From positions 1-11,699 of the forward strand of contig DAIDOU010000091.1 in assembly GCA_027458945.1 (NCBI GenBank): a DNA stretch of 11,699 nt. The letters are read 5' to 3'. The stretch is from Acidobacteriota bacterium. GTDB lineage: Bacteria > Acidobacteriota > Thermoanaerobaculia > Thermoanaerobaculales > Thermoanaerobaculaceae. Under the pieces are notes generated by a model. That model was not told the DNA's origin. It worked only from the letters and a program-made list of their open reading frames with translations, and searched no databases. The position numbers and the translations under genes are program-made. Numbering within the stretch: the stretch's first letter is position 1; every line of letters starts with the position of its first letter. This document shows, piece by piece, positions 1 to 10,078 of the stretch.

Positions 1-79
1 ATCGGGAACGCGAGCCCGATGGAGGCGGCGTCGGCGGTGCGCCGGAGCGAGGCGGCCGAACGCGCCCGGCGCTCATCGC

Positions 80-83
<4 letters not shown>
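1..83 (-). CDS. Start of a further operon gene after nuoN; possibly AtpI/AtpZ-like (partial)
   Basis: Partial gene running off the left edge; only the first 27 codons are visible. It would start with GTG at 83-81, overlapping the nuoN stop as GTGA, the same junction used by nuoA and nuoE. The peptide begins with a short charged stretch (MSDERRARS), then SLRRTADAASIGLAFP, which looks like the entry to a first membrane helix. Of the 27 codons, 25 end in G or C, as in the neighbouring genes, which argues for real coding. A short basic N-terminus leading into an ASIGL-type helix resembles small AtpI/AtpZ proteins, which help assemble or load ions into F-type ATP synthase, but 27 residues cannot prove this. 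It could be any small membrane protein. An ATG at 76-74 opens another frame with a proline- and arginine-rich product, which is less convincing. Confidence 0.5.
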
Positions 84-1531
<1,448 letters not shown>

Positions 1532-1535
1532 GGGC

Positions 1536-3125
1536 TCACTCCTCCTGCGCGTGCGCCGCGGGCGCGGCCGCCGGGAGGTGAAGCTCCGGGTGGTTCATGT
1601 AGCCGGGGTCCACGACCTCGACCACGCGCCGGATCGACGGCTCCAGGATGCGGAAGAACGGCTTCGGGTAGATCCCGATCCAGAAGCAGAGGACGATGAG
1701 CGGGATCAGCGTCCACTGCTCGCGCAGGTTCACGTCCTTGAGCGTCTTGTTCTCGTCGTGCGTGATCTCGCCGAAGAAGACGCGCTGGTACAGCCAGAGC
1801 ATGTACCCGGCGCCGAGCACGAGCGAGGTGGCGGCGATCACGGCCCACGTCGTCGAGCGATTGAACGCGCCGACGAGGATGGTGAACTCGCCGATGAAGC
1901 CGTTGAGCGTCGGCAGGCCGATCGAGGCCATGGTGATGACCATGAACAGCATCGCGTACACAGGCATCACCTTCGCGAGGCCGCCGTACTCCGAGATCAT
2001 GCGCGTGTGGCGCCGCTCGTAGACGATCCCGACGAGGAGGAAGAGGCCGCCGGTGGAGAGGCCGTGGTTGATCATCTGCAGCACCGATCCGGTGAGTCCC
2101 TGCGGGTTGAGCGCGAACATCCCCAGCATGACGAAGCCGAGGTGCGACACCGACGAGTAGGCGACCAGCTTCTTCATGTCCTTCTGCGCCATCGCCACCA
2201 GCGCGCCGTAGACGATGCCGATGATCGCCAGCGCCACGACCCACGGCACCGCCTTGCGCGTCGCGTCGGGGAGCAGCGGCAGCGAGAAGCGGATGAAGCC
2301 GTACGTCCCCATCTTCAGCAGGACGCCGGCCAGGATCACGGAGCCCGCGGTCGGCGCCTCGACGTGCGCGTCCGGCAGCCAGGTGTGGAACGGGAACATC
2401 GGCACCTTGATCGCGAAGCCGACGAAGAACGCGAGGAAGACCCAGAACTGCACGTGCGGCGGGATCTGGGTCGCGATCTTGAACAGCTCGGTGACGTCGA
2501 ACGTCGGCGCATGGCCGAGCCCGGGGAGGCCGATCGCCTGCAGGCCGGAGGAGTTGTAGAAGTAGAGCGTCAGGATGCCGACCAGCATCAACACCGAGCC
2601 GAACAGGGTGTAGAGGAAGAACTTGATCGCCGCGTAGAGCTTGCGCGGGCCGCCCCAGATCCCGATCAGGAAGTACATCGGGACCAGCATCGCCTCCCAG
2701 AACACGTAGAAGAGCACGAAGTCGAGGGAGATGAAGACGCCGAGCATGCCGGTCTGCAGGAGCAGGAGGAAGACGTAGTACTCCTTCTGCCGGTGGTTGA
2801 TCGCCGTGAACGAGGAGTACACCGCGATGAACCCGAGCAGCGTCGTGAGCAGGATCAGCAGCACCGAGATCCCGTCGACGCCGACGTGGTAGGTGGCGCC
2901 GACGGCCGGGATCCAGTCGTGCACGTAGGAGAACTGGAACGCCGGCCCCGCCGGGTCGTACACGAACCACAGCGGCAGCGAGAGCACGAAGTCGAGCCCC
3001 GCCACCACCGTGGCCACGGTCTTGATCGCCGCGGTCTGCTCCTTGCGCACCAGGAAGACGATCACCAGCGCCCCGAGCAGCGGCACGTAACAGATGATGT
3101 TCAGCAGGTTGGTGGCAAAACCCAT
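1536..3125 (-). CDS. nuoM: NADH-quinone oxidoreductase subunit M, proton-pumping antiporter-like subunit
   Basis: 529 residues, slightly longer than the E. coli protein (509). NuoM is the middle antiporter-like subunit of the complex I membrane arm, between NuoN and NuoL. Visible proton-path residues are E144 in YVFWEAMLVPMYFLIG, K240 in GFAIKVPMFPFHTWLPDAH, K271 in GVLLKMGTYG and E413 in GFIGEF, matching E144, K234, K265 and E407 of E. coli. The terminal glutamate, where NuoL and NuoN have lysine, marks it as NuoM. The C-terminal tail after about residue 515 is rich in alanine and proline and ends AQEE; it is probably disordered. The ATG at 3125 lies 10 bases after the nuoL stop, and GAGGGGG overlaps that stop as the ribosome site. 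An ATG five bases further upstream, at 3130, is out of frame and not used. Confidence 0.97.
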   Translation of the reverse strand: MGFATNLLNIICYVPLLGALVIVFLVRKEQTAAIKTVATVVAGLDFVLSLPLWFVYDPAGPAFQFSYVHDWIPAVGATYHVGVDGISVLLILLTTLLGFIAVYSSFTAINHRQKEYYVFLLLLQTGMLGVFISLDFVLFYVFWEAMLVPMYFLIGIWGGPRKLYAAIKFFLYTLFGSVLMLVGILTLYFYNSSGLQAIGLPGLGHAPTFDVTELFKIATQIPPHVQFWVFLAFFVGFAIKVPMFPFHTWLPDAHVEAPTAGSVILAGVLLKMGTYGFIRFSLPLLPDATRKAVPWVVALAIIGIVYGALVAMAQKDMKKLVAYSSVSHLGFVMLGMFALNPQGLTGSVLQMINHGLSTGGLFLLVGIVYERRHTRMISEYGGLAKVMPVYAMLFMVITMASIGLPTLNGFIGEFTILVGAFNRSTTWAVIAATSLVLGAGYMLWLYQRVFFGEITHDENKTLKDVNLREQWTLIPLIVLCFWIGIYPKPFFRILEPSIRRVVEVVDPGYMNHPELHLPAAAPAAHAQEE

Positions 3126-3135
3126 CGCATCCCCC

Positions 3136-5163
3136 TCAGCGGCCGAGCCAGAGCGCCGCCGCGACCATCAGCACGAAACCCACCGTCATGACCAGCGCGT
3201 ACCCCTGCACGACGCCCCACTGCACGCGCCGGAGGGCGCGGCTGGCACAGCCGTACGCGGCGGCCACGAGGTTGACCAGCCCGTCCACCACGTTGAGGTC
3301 GAACAGGCCGGAGAAGAACGACGTCCCCACGGTGAGGTGGCGCGCCCCGTTCACGGTCCCGTCGATCACGCGCGCGTCGAACTCCCACGACGCCTGCGCC
3401 AGCTTCATCGTGCCCGCCACCGCGGTGGCGTTGTACGCCTCGTCCACGTAGTACTTGTTGGCCACCGTCGCATACAGCCCGGGGAAGCGCTCGGCGAAGC
3501 GCCGCGGCCGCGTGAACGCCTGCGGCCCGAAGTACCACCTCGTCGCGAACCAGATGCCGGACAGCGCCACGGCCACCGAGAGGGCGATCAGCGACCACTC
3601 TAGGCCGGCGCCGACGTGGTGCCCCTCGACCTCCACCGTCGCGGCGACCGGGTGCAGCAGCCGCTCGAACCAGTTCACCCGCGGCCCGAACATCCCCATC
3701 CCGAGGAAGCCGGCCGCGACCGAGCCCACCGCCAGGACCTGCAGCGGCACCGTCATGCTCCGCGGCGATTCGTGCAGGTGGTGCGCCTGCTCGTGGCTGC
3801 CGCGGAACTCGCCGTGGAACGTCATGTGCACGGCACGGAACATGTAGAACGCGGTCATGAACGCGCCGGCCAGGCCGAGCACCCAGAGCACCGCGTACAC
3901 CGCGCCGAAGCCGTTGAGGTTGCCGGACGCCGCGGCGAACACCTTGCCGAGGATCTCGTCCTTGGAGAAAAAGCCGGCGAACGGCGGAATCCCCGCGAGC
4001 GCCAGCGTCGCCACCACGAACGTCCAGTAGGTGGTCGGCATGTGCGCCTTGAGGCCGCCCATCTTGCGCATGTCCTGCTCGCCGGAGCAGGCGTGGATCA
4101 CGGAGCCGGCGCCGAGGAACAGGCACGCCTTGAAGAACGCGTGCGTGAACACGTGGAACATCCCGCCCGCGAACGCCCCCGCCCCGGCCGCCAGGAACAT
4201 GTAGCCGAGCTGGCTCACCGTGGAGTACGCGAGGACCTTCTTGATGTCGTTCTGGGCGAGGCCGATCGTGGCGGCGAACACGGCGGTGAGGCCGCCGACC
4301 AGCGCCACCACCAGCATCGCGACCGGGGAGAGGCGGAAGAAGAAGTTGGTGCGGGCCACCATGTAGACGCCGGCGGTGACCATCGTCGCGGCGTGGATGA
4401 GCGCCGAGACCGGGGTCGGGCCGGCCATCGCGTCGGGGAGCCAGACGTAGAGCGGGAGCTGCGCCGACTTGCCGACCGCGCCGACGAACAGCAGCAGCGC
4501 GATCGGGGTGACGGCCGCGGCGTAACGGGTCGGGTCGGCGGCAAGCGCGTCCGCCATGCCGGTGAAGTCGACGGTGCCGAACACCCGCAGCGCCCAGAAG
4601 ATCGCGAGGAGGAAACCGAAGTCGCCGATGCGGTTGACCACGAACGCCTTGATCCCCGCGTTGGCGCAGTACTCCTTGTCGAAGTAGAAGCCGATGAGGA
4701 GGTAGCTGCACAGGCCGACGCCCTCCCAGCCGATGAACAGCACCACCAGGTTGGCGCCGAGCACCAGGGTGAGCATCGCGAACATGAACAGGTTCAAGTA
4801 GGCGAAGAAGCGGGCGTAGGCGCGGTCGCCCTCGGAGTGCATGTAGCCGGTCGAGTAGACGTGGATGATGAAGCCGACCAACGTCACGAACGAGAGCATG
4901 ACCGCGGAGAGCGGGTCGAGACGGAGCGCGAAATCGACGTTGATGGCGCCGGCCGAGATCCAGCGGAAAACCTGGTTCACGACGATCTCGCCGTGCCGGC
5001 CGGCGTACTGCGCCAGGACCGTGACCACGACGGCGAGGGTGAGGCCGATCGAGCCGACGCCGACGAGTGTGGTGGCACGCTTGCCGAAGCGGAGCGCCCC
5101 GGAGAGGAGCACGATGGCGCCGGCGAGCGGCAGCGCGGGGACGAGCCAGAGCAGTTCGAGCAT
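3136..5163 (-). CDS. nuoL: NADH-quinone oxidoreductase subunit L, distal proton-pumping subunit with lateral helix
   Basis: 675 residues, longer than E. coli NuoL (613). This is the distal antiporter-like subunit of complex I. Key residues are visible: E147 in FIGWEGVGLCSYLL, D181 in NRIGDFG, K232 in GAVGKSAQLPLYVWLPDAM, H257 in SALIHAATMVTAGVY, H337 and H341 plus K345 in VFTHAFFKACLF, and K401 in GFFSKDEI. After about residue 520 come another helix and the VANKYYVDEAYNA segment typical of the long amphipathic HL helix that lies along the membrane arm, followed by a last hydrophobic helix (about 653-671). The extra length lies mainly in loops around 450-520, one of them histidine-rich (HEQAHHLHES). 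The ATG at 5163 sits just after TAGGAGGGGCG, in which the nuoK stop codon runs directly into the ribosome site. Confidence 0.97.
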   Translation of the reverse strand: MLELLWLVPALPLAGAIVLLSGALRFGKRATTLVGVGSIGLTLAVVVTVLAQYAGRHGEIVVNQVFRWISAGAINVDFALRLDPLSAVMLSFVTLVGFIIHVYSTGYMHSEGDRAYARFFAYLNLFMFAMLTLVLGANLVVLFIGWEGVGLCSYLLIGFYFDKEYCANAGIKAFVVNRIGDFGFLLAIFWALRVFGTVDFTGMADALAADPTRYAAAVTPIALLLFVGAVGKSAQLPLYVWLPDAMAGPTPVSALIHAATMVTAGVYMVARTNFFFRLSPVAMLVVALVGGLTAVFAATIGLAQNDIKKVLAYSTVSQLGYMFLAAGAGAFAGGMFHVFTHAFFKACLFLGAGSVIHACSGEQDMRKMGGLKAHMPTTYWTFVVATLALAGIPPFAGFFSKDEILGKVFAAASGNLNGFGAVYAVLWVLGLAGAFMTAFYMFRAVHMTFHGEFRGSHEQAHHLHESPRSMTVPLQVLAVGSVAAGFLGMGMFGPRVNWFERLLHPVAATVEVEGHHVGAGLEWSLIALSVAVALSGIWFATRWYFGPQAFTRPRRFAERFPGLYATVANKYYVDEAYNATAVAGTMKLAQASWEFDARVIDGTVNGARHLTVGTSFFSGLFDLNVVDGLVNLVAAAYGCASRALRRVQWGVVQGYALVMTVGFVLMVAAALWLGR

Positions 5164-5171
5164 CGCCCCTC

Positions 5172-5477
5172 CTACCAGCGCATCACGTTGAGACGGTCCA
5201 CGTCGATCGACTGCTGCTTGCGGAAGATCGCGACGAGTAGGGCGAGGCCGACCGCGACCTCGGCCGCGGCCACCGCCATGACGAAGAACACGAACACCTG
5301 CGCGTCGAGCTGGCCGTGCTGTCGGCCGAACGCCACCAGCGCCAGGTTGGCCGCGTTGAGCATCAGCTCGATCCCGAGCAGGATCGAGATCCCGCTCCGT
5401 CGCAGCAGCACTCCGGCCGCGCCGATCGCAAACAGAATGGCCGCGAGGATCACGAAGTTCGAGGTCGGTATGGTCAT
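5172..5477 (-). CDS. nuoK: NADH-quinone oxidoreductase subunit K
   Basis: 101 residues, the standard size for this three-helix membrane subunit (100 in E. coli; homologue of mitochondrial ND4L). NuoK packs between NuoJ and NuoN and continues the central charged axis that links quinone reduction to the antiporter-like subunits. Both essential membrane glutamates are present: E37 in LLGIELMLNAANL and E73 in AVAAAEVAVGLAL, matching E36 and E72 of E. coli. The ATG at 5477 lies one base after the nuoJ stop, and GGAAG about nine bases upstream, inside the end of nuoJ, is the likely ribosome site. The TAG stop is part of the nuoL ribosome site. Start and stop both point to tight translational coupling. 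Confidence 0.97.
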   Translation of the reverse strand: MTIPTSNFVILAAILFAIGAAGVLLRRSGISILLGIELMLNAANLALVAFGRQHGQLDAQVFVFFVMAVAAAEVAVGLALLVAIFRKQQSIDVDRLNVMRW

Positions 5478-5478
5478 A

Positions 5479-5967
5479 TCAGTGCTTCCTTTTCACCAGC
5501 ACGAGTGCCCCGACCAGGGCGGCGAGGAGGAGGACCGAGATGAACTCGAAGGCGAACAGGTACTCTCCCGTGAGCATCACGCCGAGCGCCTGCGCGGTCC
5601 CGCGCAGGGCGCCGGCGGGGGCGGCTGCGTGGATCGCGGCCACGACCGCGGCGCCGCCGGCGGCGGCCAGGGCGGCGAGGGCGAGGCCGGCCGTGCGCTG
5701 GAACGGCCGGGACTCGCCGGCGTCCGGTTCCGCCGGCGCGCCGAGCAGCATGACCACGAAGAGGAAGAGGACGAGGATCGCCCCGGCGTACACGAGGATC
5801 TGTGCGGCTGCCAAGAACTCCGCCCCGAGCAGGGCGTAGCTCACTGCGATGCTGAACAGCGTCACCACCAGGGAGAGCACGTTGACCACCGGGTTCCTGT
5901 GCGCCATCGCTGCGATCGCCGAGACGACGCCGACCGCAGCCACGAGGTAGAACACTGCCGTCCCCAT
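5479..5967 (-). CDS. nuoJ: NADH-quinone oxidoreductase subunit J
   Basis: 162 residues, a little shorter than E. coli NuoJ (184). It is a five-helix membrane subunit, homologue of mitochondrial ND6. The best conserved part is the third helix, here about residues 44-75, containing EFLAAAQILVYAGAILVLFL; in solved complexes this helix carries a pi-bulge that shifts during turnover. The last helix is also clear (FEFISVLLLAALVGALVLV) and ends in a short basic KRKH tail. The loop around 77-92 is short and polar. The ATG at 5967 is preceded by a run of eight G with a four-base spacer, an unusual but workable ribosome site. In many operons nuoI precedes this gene; here nuoH does, 70 bases away. Confidence 0.96.
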   Translation of the reverse strand: MGTAVFYLVAAVGVVSAIAAMAHRNPVVNVLSLVVTLFSIAVSYALLGAEFLAAAQILVYAGAILVLFLFVVMLLGAPAEPDAGESRPFQRTAGLALAALAAAGGAAVVAAIHAAAPAGALRGTAQALGVMLTGEYLFAFEFISVLLLAALVGALVLVKRKH

Positions 5968-6037
5968 CAGACCCCCCCCGCCGATCGGCCGCCAGCACCG
6001 TCCCGGTGCCCGCTGCCCTGCGCGCTGTGCCCTGGCT
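5968..6037. repeat. nuoH-nuoJ spacer with degenerate heptamer repeat and small hairpin
   Basis: This 70-base stretch is by far the largest gap inside the operon and is too short to encode NuoI. On the plus strand four consecutive heptamers are related: GTGCCCG (6006-6012), CTGCCCT (6013-6019), GCGCGCT (6020-6026) and GTGCCCT (6027-6033). Next to them GCACCG, TCC and CGGTGC (5995-6009) form a perfect six-base stem with a three-base loop. A run of eight C at 5972-5979 gives the G-tract in front of nuoJ. The hairpin is short and has no following T-run, so it is not a convincing terminator. The repeat character is my reading and could be chance in GC-rich DNA. Confidence 0.4.
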
Positions 6038-7093
6038 TCATCGGATCCACCCCATCGTCATCGCCACGCCGACCCAGACCAGGTTGAGCGTCGCGAGCGG
6101 CAGCAGCCCCTTCCAGCCGAGTCGCATGAGCTGGTCGTAGCGGAAGCGCGGCAGCGACCAGCGCACCCACACGAACAGCCAGAGGAAGAAGGCGAGCTTG
6201 ATCCCGAACGACAGCAGCGAGAGCACGAGCAGCGGCCACCCCGAGAAGCGGCCCATCCCCGGGAACGTCCAGCCGCCGAAGAACAGCGTCACGATCAGCG
6301 CCGAAGCGGTGACCATGTTCATGTACTCGCTCATCAGGAAGGCGGCGAACTTCATCGACGAGTACTCGACGTGGTAGCCGGCGACGAGCTCGGTCTCCGC
6401 CTCCGCGAGGTCGAACGGGAGGCGGTTCGTCTCGGCGAACACCGCGACGACGAAGACCACGCAGCCGATCATCTGCGGCACGACGTTCCACTGCGGGATG
6501 GCGCCGAGCCAGAACTGGCCGCCCTGGCGCGCGACGACCTGCTCGAGGTTGAGCGACCCGCTGGCCATGAGGACGCCGAGGACCGCCAGGGTCATCGACA
6601 GCTCGTACGAGATGAGCTGCGCCGAGGACCGCAGCCCGCCGAGCAGCGAGTACTTGTTGTTGGAGGACCAACCCGCGAGCACGATGCCGTACACCCCGAG
6701 CGAGCCGACCGCCAGCAGCCAGAGCACCCCGACGCCGAGGTCGGGGGCGACGATGAGCCCGCCGAGCCGCGCGCCGAAGATCGTGATGTCGCCGCCGGCG
6801 CCGAACGGGATCACGATGAACGTCATCAAGGCGACGGTCACCGAGATCATCGGCGCGAGCAGGTACAGCCCGCGGCTCACGTTCGCCGGCGTCAGGTCCT
6901 CCTTGAACAGGAGCTTGACCGCGTCGACGAGCGGCTGGAAGAGGCCGAGCGGCCCCACCCGGTTGGGTCCGAGCCGGTCCTGGATGAACGCCGCGCCTCG
7001 GCGTTCCACCCACTCCATGACGGCGACCAGGGTGAGTACGGTGCCGGCGATGACGAGGACCTTCGCGGCGCTGACGATGATCTCAGCCCACAT
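6038..7093 (-). CDS. nuoH: NADH-quinone oxidoreductase subunit H, quinone-channel membrane subunit
   Basis: 351 residues (325 in E. coli). NuoH (mitochondrial ND1) forms the membrane side of the quinone chamber and docks NuoB, NuoD and NuoI. Hallmarks in order are WVERRGAAFIQDRLGPNRVGP (about 28-48), LLFKED (61-66), SYEL with E164, and the quinone-loop region AETNRLPFDLAEAETELVAG (220-239) with its acidic cluster E221, D228, E231, E233 and E235. Near the end comes WVRWSLPRFRYDQLMRLGWK (309-328). I chose the ATG at 7093 because the protein then begins MWAEIIVSAAKV, leading straight into helix 1, and GGGAG lies about eight bases upstream. This start overlaps the nuoG stop by 11 bases. Upstream in-frame sequence is a shadow of nuoG. 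Three partners expected to contact NuoH are not encoded in this window. Confidence 0.97.
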   Translation of the reverse strand: MWAEIIVSAAKVLVIAGTVLTLVAVMEWVERRGAAFIQDRLGPNRVGPLGLFQPLVDAVKLLFKEDLTPANVSRGLYLLAPMISVTVALMTFIVIPFGAGGDITIFGARLGGLIVAPDLGVGVLWLLAVGSLGVYGIVLAGWSSNNKYSLLGGLRSSAQLISYELSMTLAVLGVLMASGSLNLEQVVARQGGQFWLGAIPQWNVVPQMIGCVVFVVAVFAETNRLPFDLAEAETELVAGYHVEYSSMKFAAFLMSEYMNMVTASALIVTLFFGGWTFPGMGRFSGWPLLVLSLLSFGIKLAFFLWLFVWVRWSLPRFRYDQLMRLGWKGLLPLATLNLVWVGVAMTMGWIR

Positions 7094-8756
7094 GCTGGCG
7101 CTCCCGGAACGACTGTTGCGGCGCGAGCCCGCCCAACGCCTCCCAGACCAGGCCGGCGAACCCCTTCTCGGAGCGGGCCATGAGCGTGAACACCTCGGCG
7201 GGCGAGGCGAGGTCGAGCGTCTTGGTCCCCAGCTCGCGGGCCAGGGCCGAGAGCACCAGCCAGAGCGGCCGCGCTTCGCCCGGGGCGCCCCACGGCGAGG
7301 CGATCGTGGGGCAGTCGGGCGACATCCCGCCGGTGGCGGTGCGGTGCACCGTGCCGGGCGCCGCGAACGCCTCGGCGAAGCGCTGCACGGCGCCGGTGGA
7401 GGAGGTGAACGTCCCCTCGTTGCTGGCGATCGAAGGCGTGGGCAGCAGCCAGGTGGCGCCGTCCGCGACCGGGTGCGAGCGCCGCGCCCAGACGACGGTC
7501 GTGCCGACACGCAGCAGCCGCAGCGCCTCCGGGCTCGCGAGGAACGGGTGCGCCTCCGGGTCGAGGATCAGCGTCAGGCCGGCGCCGCCGTAAAGGAAGC
7601 GCGACAGGCCCTCGCCGTCCACGGTGTCGAGGCCGAGACGGCGGGCCCCCGCGGCGTTGGGGTGCGCGTCCTTCGCGAGCAGCCACTCGCCCCGGCCGTT
7701 CTTCATCCGACGCGGCTCGCCGGCGGCCACCGGGACGGCGATCTCGCCCTTGAGTTGCCGCCCGAACAGCTCGCGCGCGAGGAAGAGCTCCTCGTTCGAC
7801 ATGTTGGCCGAGGCGACGACCCGGAGCGAGGCCGCGCCCCGCAGCAGGGCGCCGACGGCGGCCAGCGCCTCGCCCCACGCGGCGGGCACCGGATGCCCGG
7901 GGCCCTGGTGCTGCGGCGTGAGGTACGCCTGCTCGTTGAGTGACTCGGCGAGGAAGCGGCCGTGGTCGCACAGCCAGGTGGCGTTGATCGCGGGGTTCTC
8001 GCGCGGCGTGAAGCGGTAGACGACGCGCTCGTGGTGGTCGATGAAGATGTTGCAGCCGATCGAGCAACCGGGGCAGACCGAGGGCGTCGAGCGCAACTTC
8101 CAGGCGCGCTTGCGGAAGCGCGTCTCGCGCAGCGTCAACGCCCCCACCGGGCAGACGTCGGTCGCGCACCCCGACATCGGATCGTCGAACGACGAGCCGT
8201 CGAATGTGTCGATGAACGTCGAATTGCCGCGCGACTTGTAGGTCAGCGCCGCCGTCTCCGAGATCTCGCGGGTGAAGCGGATGCAGCGGGAGCAGTGGAT
8301 GCAGCGGTTCTGGTTCTGTACCACGTGCGGCCCGATCAGGCGGCGCTCGTAGCCGGGGAAGGTACGCCGCGTCTCGGCCATGTGCGTCGTGAACTTCGAG
8401 CCCTGCTCGCTCATCGAGTGGTCCTGCAGCAGGCACTCGCCGGCCTGGTCGCACACCGGGCAGTCGAGCGGGTGGTTGGCGAGGAGGAACTCCATCACCG
8501 CCTCGCGCGCCTCGCGCGCCCGCTCGGAGTCCTCGACCTTGACGACCATGCCGTCGGCCGCCGGGGTCGCGCAGCCGAGGGCGAGGCGAGGCTGGCCGGC
8601 GACCTCGACCATGCAGATCCGGCACTGGCCGACGACCGCGAGGTAGGGGTGGTAGCAGAAGTACGGGATGGCGACGCCCGCCGCGCGCGCGGCCTCGATC
8701 AGGTTGGTCCCCGCGGCGACCTCGACCTCGTGCCCGTCGATCGTGAGTTTCGGCAT
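7083..8756 (-). CDS. nuoG: NADH-quinone oxidoreductase subunit G, short form with N7 cluster site
   Basis: 557 residues, much shorter than E. coli (about 908) or Thermus (about 783) NuoG. It carries the iron-sulfur chain of the NADH arm. Visible ligands: N1b [2Fe-2S], C34, C45, C48 and C62 in a ferredoxin-like domain; N5 [4Fe-4S], H95, C99, C102 and C108 (HPLDCPVCDQAGEC); N4 [4Fe-4S], C152, C155 and C158 plus C202 in CPVGAL; and an N7-type site, C228, C231, C235 and C263 (CPGCSIGC and WLCDHGRF). After about residue 265 lies a reduced molybdopterin-oxidoreductase-like domain that still ends with the ASNEGTFTSSTGAVQRF motif and an ALARELG helix, so shortening looks internal. The ATG at 8756 follows TAGGGGGGGAC, sharing bases with the nuoF stop. 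The longer open frame upstream is a nuoF shadow. The last 11 bases overlap nuoH. Confidence 0.95.
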   Translation of the reverse strand: MPKLTIDGHEVEVAAGTNLIEAARAAGVAIPYFCYHPYLAVVGQCRICMVEVAGQPRLALGCATPAADGMVVKVEDSERAREAREAVMEFLLANHPLDCPVCDQAGECLLQDHSMSEQGSKFTTHMAETRRTFPGYERRLIGPHVVQNQNRCIHCSRCIRFTREISETAALTYKSRGNSTFIDTFDGSSFDDPMSGCATDVCPVGALTLRETRFRKRAWKLRSTPSVCPGCSIGCNIFIDHHERVVYRFTPRENPAINATWLCDHGRFLAESLNEQAYLTPQHQGPGHPVPAAWGEALAAVGALLRGAASLRVVASANMSNEELFLARELFGRQLKGEIAVPVAAGEPRRMKNGRGEWLLAKDAHPNAAGARRLGLDTVDGEGLSRFLYGGAGLTLILDPEAHPFLASPEALRLLRVGTTVVWARRSHPVADGATWLLPTPSIASNEGTFTSSTGAVQRFAEAFAAPGTVHRTATGGMSPDCPTIASPWGAPGEARPLWLVLSALARELGTKTLDLASPAEVFTLMARSEKGFAGLVWEALGGLAPQQSFRERQHVG

Positions 8757-8764
8757 GTCCCCCC

Positions 8765-10078
<1,314 letters not shown>

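Noticed and set aside
5995..6009. Hairpin in the nuoH-nuoJ spacer as a transcription terminator
   Set aside because: The stem has only six pairs and no T-run follows on either strand. Essential downstream subunits of the same complex would be cut off.
3616..6087. Long open frame on the plus strand (823 codons) opposite nuoL, nuoK and nuoJ
   Set aside because: The product is a low-complexity mix of R, E, H, D and Q with no domain. It is the antisense shadow expected in GC-rich DNA, and it crosses three well-identified genes.
7094..7510. N-terminal extension of nuoH to a start at 7510
   Set aside because: The extension is serine-, arginine- and proline-rich shadow of nuoG. NuoH proteins begin at the first membrane helix, as with the ATG at 7093.
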